Under the pieces are notes generated by a model. That model saw nothing but the letters and a program-made list of their open reading frames with translations, was not told where the DNA came from and did not search any database. 5,052 bases of DNA from an uncultured Clostridia bacterium (GTDB lineage Bacteria > Bacillota > Clostridia > UMGS1810): positions 1-5,052 of the forward strand of contig CAKSTL010000020.1 in NCBI GenBank assembly GCA_934500875.1, read 5' to 3'. Made by a program: the position numbers and the translations under genes. How positions within the stretch are numbered: the first letter of the stretch is position 1; each line of letters starts with the position of its first letter. This document shows positions 1-4,607 of the stretch, in pieces.

Positions 1-430
1 CGGAATATACGGGAAACAACGCAGCAGCCCCGTCAATTCTCGGCAGATTTTCGGTAAGCTTTAATGTTTTGCTGTCCGTCTTTACAATTTTGGAATTTTC
101 CTCAAACGGCAGATACGCTTGAATATCAATGTTCGGAGAAGTATTAACAGTGATACTTTTGTTATATTTGATTATTCCGAAGTTTGTTCCGAGAGCGGCT
201 CCGTATACTGCGGCACAGATACACCAAATTATTAAAAACTTCTTTCTCTTTTTCAGCCATATCAAAGGCAGCAGAAGTGACGGTACAACAATTAAACCTA
301 TGTACGTTATAATGTGATTTATGCCGCTCGAAAACAATAAGATAGCGGTTACAATTAAAGCATAATAGCTTACAAATAAAGTTGCCGCCGTTAAAAGTAT
401 TTTGAGTACTATAAATAATGTTTTTTTCAT
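1..430 (-). CDS. Membrane-anchored PstS-like substrate-binding protein, N-terminal part (runs off left edge)
   Basis: The frame opens at ATG 428-430 and stays open to base 1, giving 143 residues of a longer protein. It begins MKKTLFIVLKILLTAATLFV. Three hydrophobic helices can be seen at about residues 5-34, 40-58 and 65-83, with a KKRKK cluster after the second. An extracytoplasmic domain then starts, with SITVNTSP near residues 92-99. The last visible stretch, LTENLPRIDGAAALFPVYS, resembles the start of the periplasmic-binding fold in clostridial PstS-like phosphate-binding proteins (usually LPxxDGATALxPxY). I know this from the family and have not searched it. The start is well supported: AAAAGGAG lies 7 nt upstream, and the ATG overlaps the previous gene's TGA as ATGA, which implies translational coupling. 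The ligand cannot be stated, because the binding domain lies outside the window. The three-helix anchor in place of a lipobox is unusual for classical PstS. Confidence 0.8.
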   Translation of the reverse strand, partial: MKKTLFIVLKILLTAATLFVSYYALIVTAILLFSSGINHIITYIGLIVVPSLLLPLIWLKKRKKFLIIWCICAAVYGAALGTNFGIIKYNKSITVNTSPNIDIQAYLPFEENSKIVKTDSKTLKLTENLPRIDGAAALFPVYS

Positions 431-588
431 TGCTTGTCTCCTTTTCCGTTTTCCGCATATCCCACAACGGATATTACCAACCCTATTGCGCCTATGCCCC
501 AAGTGATATACTCCAAATGCCCTGCGGCGGATATTTCAATGCATATTGCAAAAAGAATTACCGCAATGCCGAGAACAATCTTCTTCAT
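427..588 (-). CDS. Small two-helix membrane protein, 53 residues
   Basis: The product is 53 residues, starting MKKIVLGIAVILFAIC and ending in a hydrophilic tail, AENGKGDKQ. Two hydrophobic segments, at about residues 4-20 and 27-44, are separated by a short polar turn containing GHLEY. This predicts a small hairpin membrane protein with no catalytic motif. I chose ATG 586-588 over an in-frame ATG at 607-609. GAGGTGG (597-603) sits exactly 8 nt before 588, whereas the upstream ATG has no ribosome binding site and would add seven residues overlapping the lipoprotein gene. The Shine-Dalgarno overlaps the lipoprotein stop codon, and the gene's own TGA overlaps the next ATG, so it is the middle member of a coupled three-gene unit. 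The function is unknown. It could be an accessory subunit for the neighbouring membrane and lipoprotein products, but that is inference from position only. Confidence 0.72.
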   Translation of the reverse strand: MKKIVLGIAVILFAICIEISAAGHLEYITWGIGAIGLVISVVGYAENGKGDKQ

Positions 589-596
589 TATCCGCA

Positions 597-603
597 CCAC
601 CTC
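597..603 (-). promoter_or_regulatory. Ribosome binding site that decides the small membrane protein start
   Basis: GAGGTGG read on the minus strand lies 8 nt before ATG 586-588 and covers the TGA of the lipoprotein gene (602-604). Ribosomes finishing the lipoprotein would therefore sit on this site, which favours coupled re-initiation. Confidence 0.65.
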
Positions 604-1282
604 AGTCATTTAAAAATTCTTCCCAATAAACTTCAAAAATCTTATATTTATCAGCCTTTTTACCAATAAGATAATACCGTGTTACCTCGCCGTCACCGAC
701 TTGCGGAGCTAAACTCAGCGATTTCTCGTTATGCTTTAATTCGGTTTCAACCTCTACAATGCCAAATTCGCTTATGCCCAAATTATTCAGTCTTTCGTAA
801 ATTTCCCGCTTATTTTTCTCCGAAATATCTTTCAGGTCATCTTTTTTCAAAAGCTCTAAATCATCAATGCAAATTTTACTATAGTAAATCCCGTCCTTAA
901 AATTCTTTTCTGCGTTTTCTACAGCCGCAAGTAATGATTCATCTTCGATAACATCTTTCATCTTCTCAAAAGAGCCTAACGTCATATTGTGATAAAACTC
1001 ATAAATCATCAGCTCCCACTCATTTTCAACCGAGTCATCCGTAATAAGAACTCTATCGTCGGATATAAATCTTTTTTCCAAGTTTATATCAAGTATCGGA
1101 AGCTTTGATTCATCGACATAATGTTCTGTCATGTACTGTTCATAATCTATATTTTCATTGCTTTTATTTGTATATGCCTGTGTCGGTCCGTCTGAACCGC
1201 CGATTATGCCGATGCTTGAATTATCGCACGCAGTCAGCAGCAGGCAGCACGCCGCAAGCATTAAAGTTATTGTCCGTTTCAC
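602..1282 (-). CDS. Lipoprotein with an IGIIGGSDGPT motif, unknown function
   Basis: The product is 226 residues. A type II signal peptide (MKRTITLMLAACCLLLTAC) ends in the lipobox LTAC, with Cys19 as the predicted lipidation site, so the mature protein should be anchored to the outer face of the membrane. Residues 24-34 read IGIIGGSDGPT. This closely resembles the GIIGGADGPT signature I know from the beta subunit of sodium-pumping decarboxylases, yet nothing else here looks like that multi-helix protein. The remainder (about 45-226) is charged and soluble, rich in Glu, Lys and Asp. Its C-terminal strands (TRYYLIGKKADKYKIFEVYW) are reminiscent of small NTF2-like secreted domains, which is a weak guess. 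The start codon is GTG (1280-1282), with GGAGG at 1291-1295 and an 8-nt spacer. It is the first gene of a coupled set with the 53-residue membrane protein and the PstS-like protein. No substrate or partner is visible. Confidence 0.85.
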   Translation of the reverse strand: MKRTITLMLAACCLLLTACDNSSIGIIGGSDGPTQAYTNKSNENIDYEQYMTEHYVDESKLPILDINLEKRFISDDRVLITDDSVENEWELMIYEFYHNMTLGSFEKMKDVIEDESLLAAVENAEKNFKDGIYYSKICIDDLELLKKDDLKDISEKNKREIYERLNNLGISEFGIVEVETELKHNEKSLSLAPQVGDGEVTRYYLIGKKADKYKIFEVYWEEFLND

Positions 1283-1290
1283 AAAATCAA

Positions 1291-1295
1291 CCTCC
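1291..1295 (-). promoter_or_regulatory. Ribosome binding site fixing a GTG start
   Basis: GGAGG on the minus strand lies 8 nt before GTG 1280-1282. The next in-frame ATG is at codon 8, inside the hydrophobic signal peptide. Using it would remove the positively charged N-terminus (MKR), so GTG is the better start. Confidence 0.7.
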
Positions 1296-1339
1296 GTATA
1301 TACAATTTTGAAATCTGTAAAACTGCATCATTTTTTTAA

Positions 1340-1369
1340 ATAATAAACTGTTTTTTGTGAGACATACAA
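1340..1369 (-). promoter_or_regulatory. Possible promoter of the lipoprotein operon
   Basis: On the minus strand, TTGTAT (1364-1369) and TATTAT (1340-1345) are 18 nt apart. The -10 box differs from consensus at one position, but the -35 box matches only TTG. A TTGACT at 1374-1379 has no suitable -10 at normal spacing. The position, just after the terminator of the upstream gene and about 45 nt before the ribosome binding site, suits a promoter, but the motif itself is weak. Confidence 0.3.
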
Positions 1370-1391
1370 AGTTAGTCAAGGCCTCAGGTAC

Positions 1392-1419
1392 AAAAAAAGG
1401 GCAGTCGAAGCGGCTGCCC
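1392..1419 (-). terminator. Intrinsic terminator of the SLH-PepSY gene
   Basis: Read on the minus strand, GGGCAG pairs with CTGCCC. A C/A mismatch and a further CG/CG pair close a short CTT loop, and seven T residues follow (1392-1398). It lies about 110 nt after the stop of the large surface protein and before the lipoprotein gene, so the two genes are separate transcription units, subject to read-through. Confidence 0.85.
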
Positions 1420-1428
1420 TAAGAGGAT

Positions 1429-1468
1429 ATGCGCAAGCATTGCCATTGTATCGTCAATGCTTGCGCAT
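1429..1468. repeat. Perfect 14-bp inverted repeat (hairpin) in the 3' UTR
   Basis: ATGCGCAAGCATTG (1429-1442) and its exact reverse complement (1455-1468) flank a 12-nt loop. There is no T-tract on the minus side, and only TTTT three bases further on the plus side. It stands between the stop of the surface-protein gene and its terminator. In RNA it would form a strong stem that could protect the 3' end of the message. It could also be a small palindromic repeat element or a protein-binding site. Confidence 0.8.
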
Positions 1469-1527
1469 CGTTTTGCAACAGTGGTTTATGCGTTGAAAAT
1501 ATACCTTATGTTACAACCGAGTCATTT

Positions 1528-4065
1528 TTATTCCAGATTTTCAATCATACGGGCAAATACAGTTGCCGCCTGTGCTCTTGTTGTGTTTGCATTCGGCAAA
1601 AAGCTGCCGTCGTCATTGCCCTTCATAAGCAGGTTTGCAGCTGCCCAGCTTACGGCGTTTCTCGCATATCCGGAAATAGAATCGCCGTCCGAATATGCCG
1701 TATTGCCGTTTGATTCTACATCATATCCCTTGAAATCTGCGTAGCGGTAAAGAATTGTTGCCATCTGTTCACGGGTAATCGGATCATTAGGCGCAAAACG
1801 GTCTTTTGAAACACCGGAAATAATGCCGTTTGCATTTGCCCACGCAACCGCCTTGTCGTAATAACCGCCTATTTCAACGTCCACAAACACGGAGCCTCCT
1901 GCTTGCGGCTCTTTTTCCATACGGTAGATAATCATGACAAACATTGCCCTGGTCACATAAGAGTCGGGTGAAAATTCCATCTCGGTGGTACCCTTCATCA
2001 AGCCAAAATCATATGCGAATTTCACCGAAAAGTAAAACCAATCTCTTTTTTTAACGTCACCGAACGGATTTTCCCACTCGATGTCGGGCTTTACCTTGAT
2101 GTCCTTTTGTTTCTTTTTCAGTATGCCGCCCGTCACCGCATTGATTCGGTATGTCCACTGCGTTTTCCTGTCCGCAAATACGAGATGATAATAAGGCGTT
2201 TTAATGCCGCCGTCTACCAATTCTTCCTCCAAAAAGGTAACCCTGTCGCTGCATTCGGCATCATCAACGGCAATTTTTTTTGCATCGGCAAGCAGAATAT
2301 ATCTTCTGCCGTAGATTATTTCGCCCGTTTTTGCGTCAATCTGATAGTAATACTGGTTTTTGCCGGTATAAAACTCCAATAAATAGCATTGCTTGCCCTG
2401 ATAACGGTTAAACTCGGTCTTGGTGAATACAATTTTTTGTGCATATTTGTCAAGCTCGGCGTCCTTCAGCGCAATTTTCTTTGCTTCCTCCAAAGAAATA
2501 TAATCCTGCTCATCGGTGTTCTTGCTTTTCTTTTCCAGTATAGCGCCGCTTACCGCATTGATTCGGTATGTCCACTGCGTTTTCCTGTCGGCAAATACGA
2601 GTCGGTAGTAAGGCGTTTTAATGCCGCCGTCTACCAATTCTTCTTCCAAAAAAGTAACCTTGTCGCTGCATTCGGCATCATCAACGGCAATCCTTTTTGC
2701 GTCGGTAAGCAGAATATATCTTCTGCCGTAGATAATCTCGCCCGTTTTTGCGTCAATCTCATAGTGATACTGATATTTACCGGTGTAGAACTCCAAAATG
2801 TAGCAGGGTCTGCCTTGGTTGCGGTTAAGCTCGGTTTTGGTGAAAACAATTTTTTGTGCGGTATCGTCAAGCTTGGCGTCCTTCAGAGCGATTTTCTTTG
2901 CTTCCTCCAAGGAAATGAAATTCGTTCCGCTGATATCATCAATATGTTTTCCCATCACAGCGCCGCTTATCGCATTTATTCGGTAAGTCCACTGCGTATT
3001 GTTGTCTGCAAAAACAAGCAGATAATACGGCGTTTTAATGCCGCCGTCTACCAATTCCTCCTCCAAAAAAGTAACCTTGTCGCTGCATTCGGCATCATCA
3101 ACGGCAATCCTTTTTGCATCGGCAAGCAGAATATATCTTCTGCCATAGATAATGTCGCCCGTTTTTGCGTCAATCTCATAGTGATACTGATATTTACCTG
3201 TGTAAAACTCCAACAGGTAATATGGCTTGTCCTGATTGCGGATTAGCTCCTCTTTGGTGAACACAATCTTTTCCGCATTTTCAACAAGACCGGCGTCATT
3301 AAGCGCTATTGATTTTGCTTTTTCCAAAGAGATTAAATCCGCCTCGCCGATATTCTCCTCTTTCTTTTCGAGTATATCGCCGCTTACCGCATTGATTCGG
3401 TAAGTCCACTGCGTCTTATTGTCAGCAAATACAAGCAGATAATACGGCGTTTTGATGCCGCCGTCCACCAATTCTTCCTCGGTAAAGGTAACCTTTTCGG
3501 TGCAGCCCGCATCATCAACGGCAATCTTTTTTGCTTCGGTAAGCAAGATATATTTTCTGCCGTAAATAATTTCCCCGGTTTTTGCGTCAATCTCATAGTG
3601 ATACTGATTTTCTCCGGTATAAAAATCCAGCAGGTAGCAGGGTCTGCCTTGATTACGGCTCAGCACCTCTTTGGTGAACGTTATTTTTTGTTTATTTCTG
3701 TCAAGCTCTGCGTCTTTGAGCGCTATCTCTTTTGCCTCATCCAAAGAGATAAATTTGGCCTCGTCCGTAATTTTTCCGGAATCCGAATCTTTTGTAATCT
3801 TCGACGAATTTGAATCATCCTTAACCTTTTCGGCTTTTGAATCTTCCGCAGCTTTTTCTGTTTTTGAATCTTCCGTAATCTTCTCAGAATCCGATTCCTT
3901 TGTAATCTTCGACGAATTTGAATCATCCTTAACCTTTTCGGTTTTTGAATCTTCCGTAATCTTTACACCCTTTGAATCGACCGCAAACGCCGTCATCGTC
4001 ACAAGTGAAAGCAGTATTGCTACACAAAGCAAAATCGAAACCGTTTTGTTTGTTTTGCGTTTCAT
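1528..4065 (-). CDS. Secreted SLH-anchored protein with an eight-module PepSY array
   Basis: The product is 845 residues. Residues 1-28 are a signal peptide ending AFA, with cleavage predicted before Val29. Residues 29-104 are a charged repetitive linker rich in Asp, Ser, Lys and Glu. Residues 106-655 hold four units of about 139 residues, beginning at 106, 246, 384 and 523. Each pairs an A module (ISLEEAKKIALKDA ... YEIDAKTGEIIYGR) with a B module (ILLTDAKRIAVDDAE ... TQWTYRINAVSG). Both have the PepSY pattern of an AKxIAL/V helix followed by strands ending in DAKTGEI or NAVSG. Three SLH domains follow at about 668-718, 725-778 and 790-845, with TRAM, TREQ and TRAQ at the usual TRAE position. 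SLH triplets bind cell-wall polymers, so the PepSY array should be displayed outside the cell. PepSY domains are often linked to peptidase inhibition or regulation, but the role here is unknown. The ATG follows a perfect AGGAGG by 9 nt. Seven cysteines lie in the array. Confidence 0.93.
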   Translation of the reverse strand: MKRKTNKTVSILLCVAILLSLVTMTAFAVDSKGVKITEDSKTEKVKDDSNSSKITKESDSEKITEDSKTEKAAEDSKAEKVKDDSNSSKITKDSDSGKITDEAKFISLDEAKEIALKDAELDRNKQKITFTKEVLSRNQGRPCYLLDFYTGENQYHYEIDAKTGEIIYGRKYILLTEAKKIAVDDAGCTEKVTFTEEELVDGGIKTPYYLLVFADNKTQWTYRINAVSGDILEKKEENIGEADLISLEKAKSIALNDAGLVENAEKIVFTKEELIRNQDKPYYLLEFYTGKYQYHYEIDAKTGDIIYGRRYILLADAKRIAVDDAECSDKVTFLEEELVDGGIKTPYYLLVFADNNTQWTYRINAISGAVMGKHIDDISGTNFISLEEAKKIALKDAKLDDTAQKIVFTKTELNRNQGRPCYILEFYTGKYQYHYEIDAKTGEIIYGRRYILLTDAKRIAVDDAECSDKVTFLEEELVDGGIKTPYYRLVFADRKTQWTYRINAVSGAILEKKSKNTDEQDYISLEEAKKIALKDAELDKYAQKIVFTKTEFNRYQGKQCYLLEFYTGKNQYYYQIDAKTGEIIYGRRYILLADAKKIAVDDAECSDRVTFLEEELVDGGIKTPYYHLVFADRKTQWTYRINAVTGGILKKKQKDIKVKPDIEWENPFGDVKKRDWFYFSVKFAYDFGLMKGTTEMEFSPDSYVTRAMFVMIIYRMEKEPQAGGSVFVDVEIGGYYDKAVAWANANGIISGVSKDRFAPNDPITREQMATILYRYADFKGYDVESNGNTAYSDGDSISGYARNAVSWAAANLLMKGNDDGSFLPNANTTRAQAATVFARMIENLE
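2101..3750 (-). repeat. Four tandem PepSY A-B repeat units of about 417 bp
   Basis: The units start at 3750, 3330, 2916 and 2499 (minus-strand order), 414-420 bp apart, and each encodes one A and one B PepSY-like module. DNA similarity is high. The stretch encoding LEEELVDGGIKTPYY recurs in all four, and units 2, 3 and 4 share long near-identical runs around the AECSD codons. Unit 1 differs most, with GCTEKVTFTEEE in its B module. This pattern suggests recent duplication or gene conversion, and the copy number may vary between strains. Confidence 0.88.
3791..3941 (-). repeat. 43-bp direct repeat in the linker, 108 bp apart
   Basis: The 43 bases at 3791-3833 recur exactly at 3899-3941, and the match continues for about 17 more bases with two differences. 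The offset is 36 codons, so gain or loss by slippage or recombination keeps the reading frame. The copies encode the EKVKDDSNSSKITK part of the charged linker between the signal peptide and the first PepSY module. Confidence 0.85.
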
Positions 4066-4074
4066 AAATAATTA

Positions 4075-4080
4075 CCTCCT
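4075..4080 (-). promoter_or_regulatory. Consensus ribosome binding site of the SLH-PepSY gene
   Basis: AGGAGG on the minus strand, preceded by a run of A, lies 9 nt before ATG 4063-4065. This supports the chosen start and suggests efficient translation of the surface protein. Confidence 0.85.
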
Positions 4081-4115
4081 TTTTTTCGTGATTTAACGTT
4101 GTTCCGCAGCTTTCT

Positions 4116-4143
4116 GTTTAGGCAGACGTTACGATATCTAAAC
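4116..4143. repeat. Weak 6-bp inverted repeat in the surface-protein 5' UTR
   Basis: GTTTAG (4116-4121) and CTAAAC (4138-4143) flank a 16-nt loop within the roughly 105-nt predicted untranslated leader of the SLH-PepSY message. It could form a small stem, but I recognise no known riboswitch core in this leader. Confidence 0.35.
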
Positions 4144-4179
4144 CCGTTTTTTTAGGTGAATTTTCCGTATTACTGCGTC

Positions 4180-4209
4180 AAAATACTCGCAAATACTGAC
4201 GTATGTCAA
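4180..4209 (-). promoter_or_regulatory. Promoter of the SLH-PepSY gene
   Basis: On the minus strand, a perfect TTGACA (4204-4209) is followed after 18 nt by TATTTT (4180-4185), which matches four of six -10 positions. Transcription would start near 4173 and leave a leader of about 105 nt. The -35 box is inside the interrupted palindrome TGACGTATGTCA (4197-4208), a plausible operator. The promoter lies just after a terminator-like hairpin at 4220-4242, which would insulate it from the upstream leader RNA. Confidence 0.55.
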
Positions 4210-4219
4210 GACTGACAAC

Positions 4220-4242
4220 GAAGAAAAGGCTGATTTTTCAGC
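4220..4242 (-). terminator. Terminator-like hairpin ending the small-ORF transcript
   Basis: On the minus strand, GCTGA and TCAGC (4229-4242) close an AAAA loop and are followed by CTTTTCTTC. The stem is only 5 bp and the T-tract is interrupted, so strength is moderate. It overlaps the stop codon of the 25-codon ORF and lies just before the surface-protein promoter, which fits a transcript end. Confidence 0.5.
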
Positions 4243-4315
4243 GTTTTGAGCGGATTCGGATATTGCAGCGTCTGCCTATGCCGGAGTGCGAACATCCGGC
4301 GTTTTTTTCTTTCAT
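4238..4315 (-). CDS. Small basic ORF, 25 codons, in an attenuator-like locus (possible toxin-gene remnant)
   Basis: The ORF starts MKEKNAGCSHSGIGRR and ends IRSKR: 25 residues, basic, with two cysteines and no hydrophobic helix. AAAGGAG (4326-4332) precedes the ATG at 4313-4315 by 10 nt. An alternative ATG at 4319-4321 adds Met-Pro but would be only 4 nt from the site. The upstream bases (ATACCCGAAAGGAG, then GATGCCTATG) remind me strongly of the ribosome binding region of small putative holin-like toxin genes in Firmicutes. Those encode a single membrane helix, which is absent here. The ORF could therefore be a decayed or internally deleted toxin gene, a regulatory uORF, or untranslated. The start codon lies in an inverted repeat and the coding region overlaps a plus-strand terminator, so much of the sequence is constrained by RNA structure rather than protein. 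Confidence 0.3.
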   Translation of the reverse strand: MKEKNAGCSHSGIGRRCNIRIRSKR

Positions 4316-4320
4316 AGGCA
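4273..4320. repeat. Nested inverted repeat enclosing the small-ORF start codon
   Basis: TGCCTATG (4273-4280) is the exact reverse complement of CATAGGCA (4313-4320). The inner arms CCGGA (4281-4285) and TCCGG (4295-4299) form a second stem. On the minus-strand RNA the outer stem hides the ATG at 4313-4315, so the structure could limit translation of the 25-codon ORF. Confidence 0.7.
4280..4308 (+). terminator. Plus-strand intrinsic terminator inside the small ORF
   Basis: GCCGGA (4280-4285) and TCCGGC (4295-4300) form a GC-rich stem with a 9-nt loop, followed by G and seven T residues (4302-4308). The T-tract is on the plus strand only. It would end an RNA antisense to the small ORF, although I see no convincing plus-strand promoter to its left. 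Confidence 0.6.
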
Positions 4321-4372
4321 TCACGCTCCTTTCGGGTATGTAGTCACCTATTGTATTTTCGGCGTAAGAACG

Positions 4373-4420
4373 AAAAAAGGTGAGCCCGATTTCAAAATAC
4401 TTTGAAAACGAACACACCTT
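4373..4420 (-). terminator. Attenuator-type intrinsic terminator after the leader peptide
   Basis: On the minus strand, AAGGTG (4415-4420) pairs with CACCTT (4377-4382). An inner 7-bp stem, TTTCAAA with TTTGAAA (4401-4407 and 4390-4396), closes a 4-nt loop, with a few further pairs in between. TTTT follows at 4373-4376. The first bases of the 5' arm are the last two bases of the leader ORF's TAA stop. A ribosome reaching the stop codon would therefore cover this arm and open the terminator. Confidence 0.65.
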
Positions 4421-4511
4421 AATAAATACCCGCGAACGAATAACGGAAAAAGGCAAATCTACGCCTATGCCGCGAGTAAATGTATGTATTGATTTTACGC
4501 CGTCGCTTCAT
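4419..4511 (-). CDS. Arginine-rich leader peptide, 30 codons
   Basis: The ORF starts MKRRRKINTYIYSRHRRR and ends SFAGIY: 30 residues, eight of them arginine, with a cluster of aromatic residues towards the end. The arginine codons are mixed (CGA, CGG, CGT, AGG, AGA). It lies about 34 nt downstream of the predicted start of a near-consensus promoter, and its TAA overlaps the 5' arm of the following terminator, as expected of a peptide whose translation controls transcription. The ribosome binding site is only moderate: AAAGGG, 10 nt upstream of the ATG. No protein-domain function is expected, and the translation event itself is the likely signal. It could sense general translation rate, arginine supply or a ribosome-targeting drug; the sequence does not decide between these. 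Codon use and length alone would not prove that it is translated. Confidence 0.5.
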   Translation of the reverse strand: MKRRRKINTYIYSRHRRRFAFFRYSFAGIY

Positions 4512-4551
4512 ACTTGCCAAACCCTTTCTATATATATTTTTCTACAAATGT

Positions 4552-4580
4552 ATTATATCACATTCCTTCGCTTTCGTCAA
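4552..4580 (-). promoter_or_regulatory. Near-consensus sigma-A-type promoter of the leader RNA
   Basis: On the minus strand, TTGACG (4575-4580) is followed after exactly 17 nt by a perfect TATAAT (4552-4557). Transcription should start near 4545 and read through the leader peptide towards the SLH-PepSY gene. This is the best promoter in the window, yet no conventional gene follows it directly. Confidence 0.8.
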
Positions 4581-4607
4581 TGCTTTTCAGGTAATTTCAG
4601 AAAATTC

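Noticed and set aside
162..467. 101-codon minus-strand frame rich in Asn, Cys and Arg
   Set aside because: It overlaps the membrane-anchored PstS-like frame, which has the right start, ribosome binding site, coupling to the upstream gene and clear helices. The 101-codon product is not protein-like in composition.
2389..3246. 285-codon plus-strand open frame opposite the PepSY array
   Set aside because: It is the antisense shadow of the repeats: its own repeats mirror the 417-bp units, and it lacks a ribosome binding site and a promoter.
2101..3750. CRISPR array considered because of regular repeats
   Set aside because: The repeats are about 417 bp, lie inside one continuous coding frame and encode PepSY modules. 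There are no short repeats with unique spacers.
3671..4096. 141-codon plus-strand frame with FESS repeats
   Set aside because: It is antisense to the signal peptide and charged linker. The repetition is inherited from the minus-strand direct repeats.
4066..4172. Riboswitch in the surface-protein leader
   Set aside because: Only a weak 6-bp inverted repeat is present, and no conserved core of a riboswitch class that I know can be identified.
4238..4456. 72-codon minus-strand frame extending the 25-codon ORF upstream
   Set aside because: It runs through the attenuator terminator, has no Shine-Dalgarno at its ATG, and is explained by the leader peptide and RNA structure. Only the part after AAAGGAG has initiation signals.
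1452..4585. 12-base match TCGTCAATGCTT shared by the 3' UTR hairpin and the leader promoter
   Set aside because: One such match is expected about by chance in 5 kb, and the surrounding bases differ.
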